Assembly: GCA_028875075.1 (NCBI GenBank)
Contig: JAPPGF010000008.1
Location: 62,001-126,000, forward strand
DNA length: 64,000 nt
DNA from: Gemmatimonadota bacterium
GTDB taxonomy: Bacteria; Gemmatimonadota; Gemmatimonadetes; Longimicrobiales; Gaopeijiaceae
Direction: 5' to 3'
The notes below the pieces were generated by a model. It ran no database searches, had not been told where the DNA came from, and worked only from the letters and a program-made list of their open reading frames with translations. Within the stretch, counting starts at the first letter, position 1. Each line of letters opens with the position of its first letter. A program made the position numbers and the translations under genes. Shown piece by piece: positions 25,862 to 34,038 of this stretch.

Positions 25862-25918
25862 ACGTGACCCAGCGCCAGGTCCGTACACCAAACGTCCTGT
25901 ACTTGCCGGCGGCTTGAA

Positions 25919-25965
25919 TAGCACGAACGTTCTCGTTTTCTTGTTAAGAACGATCGATCGTGCTA
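25919..25965. promoter_or_regulatory. Inverted-repeat operator before the TetR gene
   Basis: TAGCACGA (25919-25926) and TCGTGCTA (25958-25965) are perfect inverted copies, and inner arms ACGTTCT and AGAACG extend the symmetry, framing an AT-rich spacer that probably contains the promoter. It ends 10 bases before the GTG start of the TetR gene, the usual place for autoregulation. Confidence 0.6.
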
Positions 25966-25975
25966 ATTTGGGAAT

Positions 25976-26569
25976 GTGAACAGAGGCAAGATTACGCGGG
26001 AACGATTGTTGGAGGTCGCCGCGCGCACGGCCGGGAGCGTGGGCCTGGAGGGCCTGACGATCGGTACGTTGGCGCACAGCGCGGAGATGTCCAAGAGTGG
26101 CGTCTTCGCCCACTTCGGTTCCAAAGAAGAACTTCAGCTTGCGGTGGTCGCGTCTGCCCGCCAGCGCTTTATCCAAGACGTGCTGGAGCCTTCGTATGAG
26201 GCACCTGTAGGCAGCCCCCGGCTGCATGCGCTGTTCGAGCGCTGGATGGACTGGGCCGAAGGCAAGTCCGTCCCGGGCGGGTGCCCGATCCTGGCCGCTT
26301 CATTGGAGTTCAGCGGCCGTCCCGGCGTCGTGCGCGATCGGGTGGCGCACCTTCAGGGAGAACTCACGACGGCGGTCGAAAAGACGGTGAAGATAGCGGT
26401 AGAGGAGGGCCACTTCCGCATGGACCTAGACGTTGTGCAGTTCGCGTACCAGATGCACTGCCTGGTACTGGGCTTCCAGCTTCGCCACCACCTGCTCCGT
26501 CGCGGCGATGCGCGGGCGTGTGCCCGTGCCGCGTTCGATTACCTCGTGAATTTCGCCGACAAATCGTGA
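25976..26569 (+). CDS. TetR/AcrR-family transcriptional regulator
   Basis: 197 residues, GTG start. The N-terminal helix-turn-helix is canonical: ITRERLLEVAARTAGSVGLE, then LTIGTLAHSAEMSKSGVFAHF, the recognition helix ending in the typical YxxF-like segment GVFAHFGSKEEL. The C-terminal ligand/dimer domain (about residues 60-197) contains GGCPILAASLEFSGRPG, a pattern seen in one TetR subgroup that often controls acyl-CoA or lipid genes; this is only a hint. An inverted repeat lies directly upstream, so it probably represses itself. No obvious target gene shares its promoter: asnB is upstream in the same direction and the next gene is convergent. Confidence 0.9.
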   Translation: MNRGKITRERLLEVAARTAGSVGLEGLTIGTLAHSAEMSKSGVFAHFGSKEELQLAVVASARQRFIQDVLEPSYEAPVGSPRLHALFERWMDWAEGKSVPGGCPILAASLEFSGRPGVVRDRVAHLQGELTTAVEKTVKIAVEEGHFRMDLDVVQFAYQMHCLVLGFQLRHHLLRRGDARACARAAFDYLVNFADKS

Positions 26570-26617
26570 CCTAGTCCTGCTGCCTGCTAGTCCTTCGCGC
26601 GGGCTCGAAGCGGAACG

Positions 26618-27671
26618 CTATTTGAGCCGAACACGCGCGATCCGCCCCGTGGGGCCAACAATCCAGGTAGCGAGGGCTCCTCCGCTTCCAATGCCCCACC
26701 AAGTGCGCCCGTCCACCGTGCGCCAGGTTTGACCGCCATCGAGGGAGGCGTCCACCCCGCCGGGCCCGACTGCCAATAGCGCCCTGCCATCCGTGTCCGG
26801 GATGTGGACGCCGCCGTACGCCGCGCCGAGCATCCTTAGCGGTGGAAGCGCCGTCCATGTTCGCCCGCCGTCGGTCGTGCGCGCTACGTTGTCCATACGA
26901 GCGTCAGCGACCGTAAGGTCACCGCCGAAGGCTGTGCCGGTGCGTGCGTCCAACATCGAGATCGAGGTGAGCCCGGCTGCCTCTCCGGCGGCCACGGGCA
27001 CGTCAGCGGCGCTCCACGTAGCCCCGTAGTCGTCCGTGCGGAAGACGCGCGCGCGGAGCGTTACCCGCCGCGATCCAGCCCCGGCCGCCTGGCTGCGTGG
27101 TGACACAGGTGCCACTTGCCGCGAAACCCGCTTCTGCGGGCAGAGCCTCCGGGAGTCCGGAGCGTGCCAAGAGCCGCCAAGTGCTGCCGCCATCCTCGGT
27201 GCGCAGGATCCGGAGTTCGCCGTTCACGGCATCCCCGTACACGATGCCCCGCTGCGCGTCCCAGAAAGCTAGGCAATCATAGAATCCATCCGGTTCCGGG
27301 TTGGTCCACTGGAGGGTCCACAACCCGCCACCGTCGTCGGTTCGGTAGACACGCGACTGATCACCTGGCCCGGCCGATAGGAGCCACGCACTGTGTTCGT
27401 CCAAGGCGTGTACATCGCGGAACTGCATAGTATCCGCGCCTGTGACCCCGCCGGTGTGCCACGTCGCCCCTCCGTTCGTGGTACGGGCCCATGTTCCACC
27501 GTGGCCGCTAACCCACAACACATTGGCATTGACTACCGAGACGGCCTGAAGCAACTGGGTCGTGCCTGAGCTCTGGAGCTCAAGTAGGGTGCGGGTCGGC
27601 GGGGAGACGTCACGACTGGAAACGCAGCCTGCTAGGACGCAGACAATGGCAAGAGTGTAGCGTGCCGTCAT
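26618..27671 (-). pseudogene. Asp-box (BNR/YCF48-like) repeat lipoprotein, broken by a frameshift
   Basis: Two overlapping frames together encode one protein of about 350 residues. The upstream part starts at ATG 27671 with a signal peptide and lipobox (VLAGC). Asp-box repeats follow: TTNGGATW, TDDGGGLW and TEDGGSTW in the first frame, then TDDYGATW, TTDGGRTW and SLDGGQTW in the second. These mark six blades of a beta-propeller of the sialidase/YCF48 type. The frames join at a CG dinucleotide run (27046-27055); adding one CG unit restores a continuous frame reading ...GNAPRARVFRTDD. Either a true slippage mutation or a sequencing error would produce this. If intact it would be a periplasmic propeller lipoprotein of unknown role. 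Confidence 0.75.
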
Positions 27672-27977
27672 GCGAGTCGCCGGGGCATAAGAAAAAACGT
27701 AGCCCGTTCTGGACACGACCGTCCACGAGCCGCTGGACCCTGGCGTCTTCCCCGCGATCATGCAGACCGCGTACGGTGTCGGGAGGCGCCGCCTGGCAGC
27801 GAGTGAACGAGACGCCACAATCACTAAGGCGACTACGGAGCTTGTAAGAGGATTCGGTCGGCTCCACGCAAGCGCCGCGTACTGGTTCCGCCACCAGTTC
27901 GACTCGTGAACGCGGTTAGTGCTCCTTGGCTGTTCTCGCCTTCTCGCTTGTCGTCTTCTTGTTTGCCCGTCTGCGGC
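27672..27977. other. Intergenic region, no gene seen
   Basis: About 300 bases between the end of transketolase and the start of the Asp-box lipoprotein, both on the minus strand. The stretch should hold the lipoprotein's... upstream neighbour's terminator and its own promoter, but I could not pick out a hairpin with a T-run, a convincing promoter or a tRNA. Confidence 0.3.
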
Positions 27978-30050
27978 TCATGTCTGCGCGAGCGTCGCCC
28001 GCCTCGCAGCCACTAGTGATCGCGCGACGTCCGCGACGCGTGCCGGCGTCAGCCCCAGCTGTTCGTAGACGTCTTGGTAAGGGGCGGAAGCACCAAAGCG
28101 CTCGATGCCGACGACGGCGCCTCCTTCACCGACCCAACGCTCCCATCCGAACGAAACACCAGCCTCGACGGCGACGCGCACGGGCGCTTCGGGCGGAAAC
28201 ACCGCACGTAGGTAAGCGTCGTCTTGGCGCATGAACAAGTACCAGCTTGGCAGGCTCACAACCCGCGTTACAATGCCTTCCTCCTCCAGGAGGAGGCGCG
28301 CCGCCACCGTGATGGCCACCTCGGAGCCAGTGGCGACTAAGATCGCCTCCGGCACCGTGCCCGACCCCTCGATTAGGACGTAACCGCCGCGGCGGAGCCC
28401 CTCGGCCGGAGCCGCCTCGCCACCGTGCAGGTCGGGTACTTTCTGCCGAGTGAGTGCGAGAAACGCGGGGCCGGCGGTATGCGCGAGCGCCACGCGCCAC
28501 GCCTCGACGGTCTCTGCGGGGTCGGCCGGCCGCAGGTCTAGCAGGTTGGGAATCGCCCGCAGGGAGGCTAGGTGCTCGATGGGTTGGTGCGTGGGCCCGT
28601 CCTCGCCCAGCCCGATGGAGTCGTGTGTGTAGACGTAAACAACGGGCAGCTCCGAAAGTGCGGCCAGCCGGATCGCCGGTCTCATATAGTCGGCGAACTG
28701 TAGGAAGGTGCCACCGAAGGGGCGTACGCCGCCGTGCAACGCCATCCCATTCAGGATTCCGCCCATCGCGTGCTCACGGACTCCGAAATGTAGGGTGCGG
28801 CCCGCTGGCGTATCAGGTAGAAAGCTGCCGCCCCCCACGATGTCGGTCTTGTTCGACGATCCCAGGTCCGCGGAGCCACCGATCAACTCTGGTACACTCG
28901 TGGCTAGCGCCTGGATCGCCGTGCCCGAAGCGCTGCGCGTGGCGTACGCCCGGCCTCGTAGGTCCGGCAGGTTGCGGTCCCATGAGTCGGGAAGCCGGCC
29001 CTCCAAGAGCCGCTCCAGCTCCGCAGCCACGTCGGGATGCGCGATGCGATGGGAGTCCAGCCGGGCATGCCATTCCGCTTCCATGCACTCTCCGCGCCGG
29101 CGTGCGGTTCTCCAACTGTCGACGGCCTTCGGATCGAGCCAGAAGGGCTCGAGAGAAGGATACCCGAGCGCCTGCTTGGTAAGCCGGATCTCCTCGACGC
29201 CCAGTGGGGCACCGTGTGTCGAGTGATGACCCGCCTTATTGGGGCTCCCCCAAGCGATCATGGTGCGCACGACAACCAGCGTGGGGCAGTGATGTTGTGA
29301 GGCCGCATCGGCGAAGGCGCGATCGAGTGCGTCCAGATCGTTGCCGTCATCCACCCGGAGGACCCGCCATCCATAGCCCTCGAAACGGCGCTGTTGGTCT
29401 GTCGAGCTCGCGAGTTTCGTGTCTCCTTCGATCGTGACGCGGTTGTCGTCGTAGATCCAAGTCAGCTTCCCGAGGCGATGGTGCCCGGCCAACTCTGCGG
29501 CTTCGTGGCTCACACCCTCCATGAGATCTCCGTCCGAGCAGAACACCCAGGTACGGTGGTCCACGACATCGTGTCCAGGACGGTTGCACCGCTGCGCCAG
29601 CCAGCGTTCGGCGAAAGCCATTCCCACGGAATTCGCCAGTCCCTGGCCAAGCGGGCCAGTCGTCGTGTCGACGCCCGGCGTCACGTGCACCTCCGGATGA
29701 CCGGGCGTGGCCGAATTCCATTGCCGAAAGTTGACCAGTTCATCGAGCGGCAGATCGTACCCGGTCAGGTGGAGCAGCGAGTAGAGCAGCATCGAGGCAT
29801 GTCCGCACGACAACACGAAGCGGTCGCGGTCCGCCCACTCGGGATTGGCCGGGTTGTGCTTAAGGTGGCGAGTCCACAGCAGGTAGCCCGCCGGGGCCAG
29901 TGCCATCGGTGTGCCCGGATGGCCGGATTCGGCCTCTTGTACCGCATCCATCGCAAGCACGCGGATGGAGTCGACCATGAGACGCTCGAGTCGGGCTTCT
30001 GGCCGTGGGGCCCGGAGGCCTGAGGCGGAAGTGCTTGGTCGACGCGTCAC
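27978..30050 (-). CDS. tkt: Transketolase
   Basis: 690 residues, thiamine diphosphate enzyme of the pentose phosphate pathway, moving two-carbon units between ketoses and aldoses. The ThDP-binding segment GDGDLMEGVSHEAAELAG-like region is present as CSDGDLMEGVSHEAAELAG, continuing to the Mg2+ Asn in YDDNRVTIEGDT. Substrate histidines appear in GHASMLLYSLLH and SGHPGTPMALAP, and the central pyrimidine domain has GVREHAMGGILNGMALHGG. Length is typical of bacterial TktA. Its start overlaps the stop of leuS by 4 bases (30047-30050), an unusual pairing that implies co-translation. Alternative: a transketolase-like DHA synthase, less likely. Confidence 0.93.
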   Translation of the reverse strand: MTRRPSTSASGLRAPRPEARLERLMVDSIRVLAMDAVQEAESGHPGTPMALAPAGYLLWTRHLKHNPANPEWADRDRFVLSCGHASMLLYSLLHLTGYDLPLDELVNFRQWNSATPGHPEVHVTPGVDTTTGPLGQGLANSVGMAFAERWLAQRCNRPGHDVVDHRTWVFCSDGDLMEGVSHEAAELAGHHRLGKLTWIYDDNRVTIEGDTKLASSTDQQRRFEGYGWRVLRVDDGNDLDALDRAFADAASQHHCPTLVVVRTMIAWGSPNKAGHHSTHGAPLGVEEIRLTKQALGYPSLEPFWLDPKAVDSWRTARRRGECMEAEWHARLDSHRIAHPDVAAELERLLEGRLPDSWDRNLPDLRGRAYATRSASGTAIQALATSVPELIGGSADLGSSNKTDIVGGGSFLPDTPAGRTLHFGVREHAMGGILNGMALHGGVRPFGGTFLQFADYMRPAIRLAALSELPVVYVYTHDSIGLGEDGPTHQPIEHLASLRAIPNLLDLRPADPAETVEAWRVALAHTAGPAFLALTRQKVPDLHGGEAAPAEGLRRGGYVLIEGSGTVPEAILVATGSEVAITVAARLLLEEEGIVTRVVSLPSWYLFMRQDDAYLRAVFPPEAPVRVAVEAGVSFGWERWVGEGGAVVGIERFGASAPYQDVYEQLGLTPARVADVARSLVAARRATLAQT

Positions 30051-32536
30051 GACTTCGCCCGCACAACGAAGTTCATTAGACGCTCAGGTACATAGACGAC
30101 TCGGCGAACCTCTGCGCCGTCCAAGTGGCGAGCTACGTTTTCGTCACGTCGAGCCAGCTCCTCTAACGCCTCCTGGGACGTACCGCGGGCGATACTGACC
30201 GTACCCCGTAGCCGACCGTTCACTTGGACCGCTACTAGCATCCGGTCCTCACGCGCTTTAGCCTCGTCCCACCCGGGCCAGTTGGCGCCCTCAAAGATGC
30301 TGTCGGTGTGGCCGAGGCGCTCCCAGAGCTCCTCGGCGATGTGCGGGCAGAAGGGCGCTACCAGCACTACCAGCGGCTCGACCTCAGCACGCGTGGCTAT
30401 GCGGCCACCCGCGCGCACGACGTTCAGGTATTCCATCAGGGCGGCGATCGCTGTGTTGTACTGAAGTCCGTCCAGCTGCTCGGTGAGCTGCCGGATGGTC
30501 TGATGCAGTTTGCGCTCGACATCGGGATCGGGTGCTCCCTCGCCAGCTGAAGCGCACGTTTCCCACAGGCGATGCAGGAAACCGTACGGGCCTTGGATGC
30601 CCTCGTCACGATAGTCACCGCCCTCCTCAAAGGGGCCCAAGAACATGAGGTAGAGTCGGAAGGTGTCCGCCCCGCTTTCTTCGATGATGGGATCCGGAAT
30701 AATCACGTTTCCTTTGCTCTTCGACATCTTCGCACCCTCACGGACGATCAGGCCGTGGGCACGGAACTTCGTAAACGGTTCCTCGAATGGCAGGTGGCCG
30801 AGGTCATGGAGCACCATGGTGAGGAAGCGGCTGTACATCAAATGGAGAACCGCGTGTTCGTTGCCGCCGATGTACATGTTGACGGGCAGCCAGTAGGAAG
30901 TGATCTCCCGATCGAAGGGGCGATCGTCGAAGTCCGTTGATGGATAGCGCAGAAAGTACCAGCCGCTGTCGAGGAAGGTGTCCGAGACATCGGTTTCACG
31001 CCGGCCGCTACCGCCGCATGCGGGGCACACCGTACGATACCACGACTCGGCGCGCGCCAGCGGGCTCACTCCGGTTTCATCGGGCTTGATGTCCTCAACC
31101 CGAGGTAGCACAACGGGGAGCTGATCCTCAGGCACCGGCACGGTCCCGCACGCGTCGCAGTACACGATCGGGATGGGCGGCCCCCAGTAACGTTGCCGCG
31201 AGATGCACCAGTCATGGAGCCGGTAGTTGACGCGCCGCTCGGCGAGCCCGCGGTCGGTGAGCCAGTCCAAGATGCGACACTTCCCCTCCGCTGTGTCGAG
31301 TGCCTCGAAGACGCCCGAGTTGACCAACCGTCCCTCTCCCTCATACGCCTCGGACAAGGGCGTCGCCGCATCCTCGCCCGGAGCTGCGATCACGCGACGC
31401 ACCGGTAGTCCAAACGTGTACGCGAAGTCGAAGTCACGCTGATCATGCCCCGGGACGGCCATTATCGCTCCCGTGCCGTATTCCATCAGGACATAGTCGG
31501 CGACCCACACCGGAATCGGTTCGTTAGTGGCTGGATTCAGGCAGTACGCCCCCGTGAAGACGCCGGTCTTCTTCTTTTCCTCGACCTTGCGTGCCACCAG
31601 GTCTTTGGCGGCTGCACGGATCCGGTACTCGGCCACGGTCGCGCATTGCGCCTCGGTCGTGATGCGATCCACAAGCGGATGCTCGGGTGCCAAGACCATG
31701 TATGTCGCACCGAAGACCGTGTCAGGGCGAGTCGTGAACACGCGGATGGAGTCCACGCCCACTCCAGCCTCCGCGGAAGACATCGCCCGCCCACCGCTGT
31801 CGCGCTGGAGCGGAAAGTGGAGTTCGGCACCCTCGCTTCGGCCAATCCAGTTTCGCTGGGCCTTGCGGGTGGTGTCCGACCAGTCCAGCCAGTTCAGATT
31901 GTCGAGCAGCCTATCGGCGAACTCAGTGATGCGGAAGAACCACTGGGCAATGCGTCGTTGCTCGACCGGCGTATCGCACCGCTCGCAACGGCCAGCGGCC
32001 ACTTGTTCGTTGGCGAGCACGGTCATACAGGAGGGACACCAGTTGACTGGTGCTTCCTTGCGTTCCGCCAGCCCGGCCTTGAACAACTGCACGAAGATCC
32101 ACTGAGTCCAGCGATAGTACGCCGGATCGGTGGTATCTACCGCGTGCGCCCAGTCGAACATGCCGCCTATGCGCTTCAGCTGACGGGTGAAGTTGCGGAT
32201 GTTCGCCGGAATGAGGTCCATAGGGTGGACCCCTTGCATCAGCGCGAAATTCTCGGAGTGAATGCCGAAAGCGTCGAAGCCGATGGGCTCGAACACTTGA
32301 TCCCCGCGCAGGCGGCGGTATCGCCCGTGTACGTCCGCCCCGGTGAACGCGTAGATGTTGCCAACGTGAAGCCCCTCGGCTGAGGGGTACGGGAACATCA
32401 TCAGGTTGTAAAAGGGCCGTCGTGTACGGCGCAGAGCGTCGAGGTCGAAGTGATTCGTACCCCGCTCTTCCCAGCGTGCCTGCCACTTCCGCTCTACTTT
32501 GGAAGGGCTGTAAACCCTCGGATCTCCATTGTCCAT
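30047..32536 (-). CDS. leuS: Leucyl-tRNA synthetase, variant HIGH motif
   Basis: About 829 residues from ATG 32536 (a TTG at 32572 could add 12 residues). Class Ia synthetase that charges tRNA-Leu. The ATP-site motif reads GLHVGN instead of the usual HxGH, followed by GFDAFGIHSENFAL where most LeuRS have WDAFGLPAEQYA; KMSKS is intact (GAKMSKSKGN). A zinc-ribbon-like CPSC/CERC pair sits near residue 155, the editing domain (CP1) contains TTRPDTVFGATYMVLAPEHP, and CPACGG lies in the inserted zinc domain. The variant HIGH motif seems to mark a LeuRS subtype rather than an inactive copy. It is followed by tkt with a 4-base overlap. Confidence 0.93.
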   Translation of the reverse strand: MDNGDPRVYSPSKVERKWQARWEERGTNHFDLDALRRTRRPFYNLMMFPYPSAEGLHVGNIYAFTGADVHGRYRRLRGDQVFEPIGFDAFGIHSENFALMQGVHPMDLIPANIRNFTRQLKRIGGMFDWAHAVDTTDPAYYRWTQWIFVQLFKAGLAERKEAPVNWCPSCMTVLANEQVAAGRCERCDTPVEQRRIAQWFFRITEFADRLLDNLNWLDWSDTTRKAQRNWIGRSEGAELHFPLQRDSGGRAMSSAEAGVGVDSIRVFTTRPDTVFGATYMVLAPEHPLVDRITTEAQCATVAEYRIRAAAKDLVARKVEEKKKTGVFTGAYCLNPATNEPIPVWVADYVLMEYGTGAIMAVPGHDQRDFDFAYTFGLPVRRVIAAPGEDAATPLSEAYEGEGRLVNSGVFEALDTAEGKCRILDWLTDRGLAERRVNYRLHDWCISRQRYWGPPIPIVYCDACGTVPVPEDQLPVVLPRVEDIKPDETGVSPLARAESWYRTVCPACGGSGRRETDVSDTFLDSGWYFLRYPSTDFDDRPFDREITSYWLPVNMYIGGNEHAVLHLMYSRFLTMVLHDLGHLPFEEPFTKFRAHGLIVREGAKMSKSKGNVIIPDPIIEESGADTFRLYLMFLGPFEEGGDYRDEGIQGPYGFLHRLWETCASAGEGAPDPDVERKLHQTIRQLTEQLDGLQYNTAIAALMEYLNVVRAGGRIATRAEVEPLVVLVAPFCPHIAEELWERLGHTDSIFEGANWPGWDEAKAREDRMLVAVQVNGRLRGTVSIARGTSQEALEELARRDENVARHLDGAEVRRVVYVPERLMNFVVRAKS

Positions 32537-32854
32537 CGTTCTTGGGGAATCATCGCAAGGAACCGGATGCAAACCTGCTTCCGGGTGATGCGAGGTGTCC
32601 GGTCAAGCAACTGAACCCCCGCAGGCCAGAAACACAGATTGAAAACGTACACACGTCCCGAGGGCTGTACAACGGAGTCGCAGGCCGAATGGGGTTGCCA
32701 AGTGGGCGCTGTTGCGGGGGCGACCTCGGGGGGGGGGGGGACGACGGGTCTACTCGACGTACCGTGCTTCTTCACTCCTCCCCGATCCGATCCCGACGGG
32801 CGTGGCGGTGACGCGCACCTCGTCATCCACGGAGGGCTCGCCCGGGCAACCGGA
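32537..32854. other. Intergenic region with 13-base poly-G tract
   Basis: About 320 bases between the aminopeptidase stop and the leuS start, both minus strand. It should contain the leuS promoter. The notable element is an uninterrupted run of 13 G (32728-32740, poly-C on the transcribed sense). Reading frames through it give a poly-Pro peptide with no family likeness. No Leu-rich leader peptide was seen. Confidence 0.4.
32728..32740. repeat. Homopolymer G(13) tract
   Basis: Thirteen consecutive G on the plus strand, about 190 bases upstream of leuS. Such tracts slip during replication and are also a common place for sequence length errors. Confidence 0.9.
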
Positions 32855-33964
32855 TCAATTCTCCGAGAGCAAGAGACTGAACGCGTCGTCCACCTCGCCC
32901 GCGCGCTCAGCCACTGCGGTCACGGCATCCTTGAGGTGACCGCCGTGGCTGTCGAGCAGGGCGTCGAAATCATACAGTCGATGGTAGTATACCATTCGCG
33001 CGAGCAGCGTCGCGTTGTTGAGTGGGAGAGAGAGAAAGCTGCCGAAGCTCTGCGCCTCGAGCGTAGGCTGCACTTCCTCACGGAAGCGTCGCTGTGAGGC
33101 TGCGAATACCTCGGCACGGCGCGTGATTTTCTGCTCGCCTGTCAGATCGGTCCTGGAGTAAAGGGCGTGCAGCTGCTCGATCACGGCGTCTAGAAACCGC
33201 GAGAATCGCACATCATCCCGCCAGCGTGCCCGTGCGCGTGCACACTTGACCGAGTCCGGGCTGCCGCCGGGCCGTGTACAGAAGAACTTGGCCGCCCCGG
33301 TCCGACCAACGAACGTAGCAAAGCTCTCGTTGAACATCGCTTGCCCGGCAACGTACAGGTGGTTGTGCGACAGCTCATGTAGAATGGAAGTGACCAGGTC
33401 CACGTCGTCCTGCCGCAGGAGCGTCGAGAGCAACGGATCGGCGAACCACCCGAGGGTCGAGAACGCCGCAGTGGGTCTCAAATAGCTGTCCCATCCCTCA
33501 GCTTCGAGATCACGCCGCGCCCTGAGGGCATCATCCAAGTTGAAATAGCCCTTGTACGGCACGCGTCCGACCACCGGAAACCACCAGGTCTTCGGCTCTA
33601 GGCGATCGCGCCGCGCACCCGACAGCACATGCGCGAGCGTGTCCGATTGCAGCCGCGTGAAGGACGTGTAGGAGTCGCCGACGTCGAGGCCGAGCTCGTT
33701 AGCTGCGAACACGCGTGCTTCCATGGCGATCGTCAGCAACCCCCGTGTGCGGGCATCCGTGGCCGGATCGAGGATAACCTCGGGGATCGGTCGGCGGGCA
33801 GCCAGAATCTTGGCTTCGGCTATCCCCGCCCTAATGAGGTAGATGGGTGAGCACCCCGCCAGGAGAAGTACTGACAGAAGCACCAGGAGGCACGCGGGCG
33901 CTCGGGTAGGGCGTCGTCCGCGGTACGACGGGGGGTGTCGGCGAGGCGTGACGCGCGAGCGCAT
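32855..33964 (-). CDS. Lipoprotein zinc aminopeptidase (putative aminopeptidase family)
   Basis: 369 residues from ATG 33964, giving a basic N-terminus, hydrophobic core and lipobox LLLAGC. The metal site is in ILHELSHNHLYV (HExxH) with a downstream FNESFATFVG Glu-containing helix, the pattern of the predicted aminopeptidase family found in Gram-negative bacteria (Pfam PF10023, from memory). The frame is open to 34174 but the extra part is low-complexity and overlaps the divergent kdtA. It is probably exposed in the periplasm. Family assignment rests on the HExxH/ES-x-A pattern, length and lipoprotein signal. Confidence 0.8.
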   Translation of the reverse strand: MRSRVTPRRHPPSYRGRRPTRAPACLLVLLSVLLLAGCSPIYLIRAGIAEAKILAARRPIPEVILDPATDARTRGLLTIAMEARVFAANELGLDVGDSYTSFTRLQSDTLAHVLSGARRDRLEPKTWWFPVVGRVPYKGYFNLDDALRARRDLEAEGWDSYLRPTAAFSTLGWFADPLLSTLLRQDDVDLVTSILHELSHNHLYVAGQAMFNESFATFVGRTGAAKFFCTRPGGSPDSVKCARARARWRDDVRFSRFLDAVIEQLHALYSRTDLTGEQKITRRAEVFAASQRRFREEVQPTLEAQSFGSFLSLPLNNATLLARMVYYHRLYDFDALLDSHGGHLKDAVTAVAERAGEVDDAFSLLLSEN

Positions 33965-34038
33965 TCCGAACGTTGCAGGGGATCCCCGCGAGCGGTCAAT
34001 GGTAGCGCTGCTCGGGCGCTCTCCTCTATTCTGATCAC

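Noticed and set aside
27890-27920. GTTCGACTC resembling a tRNA T-loop
   Set aside because: No 5-bp T-stem and no acceptor, D or anticodon stems around it.
32494-32826. Minus-strand frame with poly-Pro between aminopeptidase and leuS
   Set aside because: The Pro run is produced by the 13-base homopolymer; the frame overlaps the leuS start and has no family likeness.
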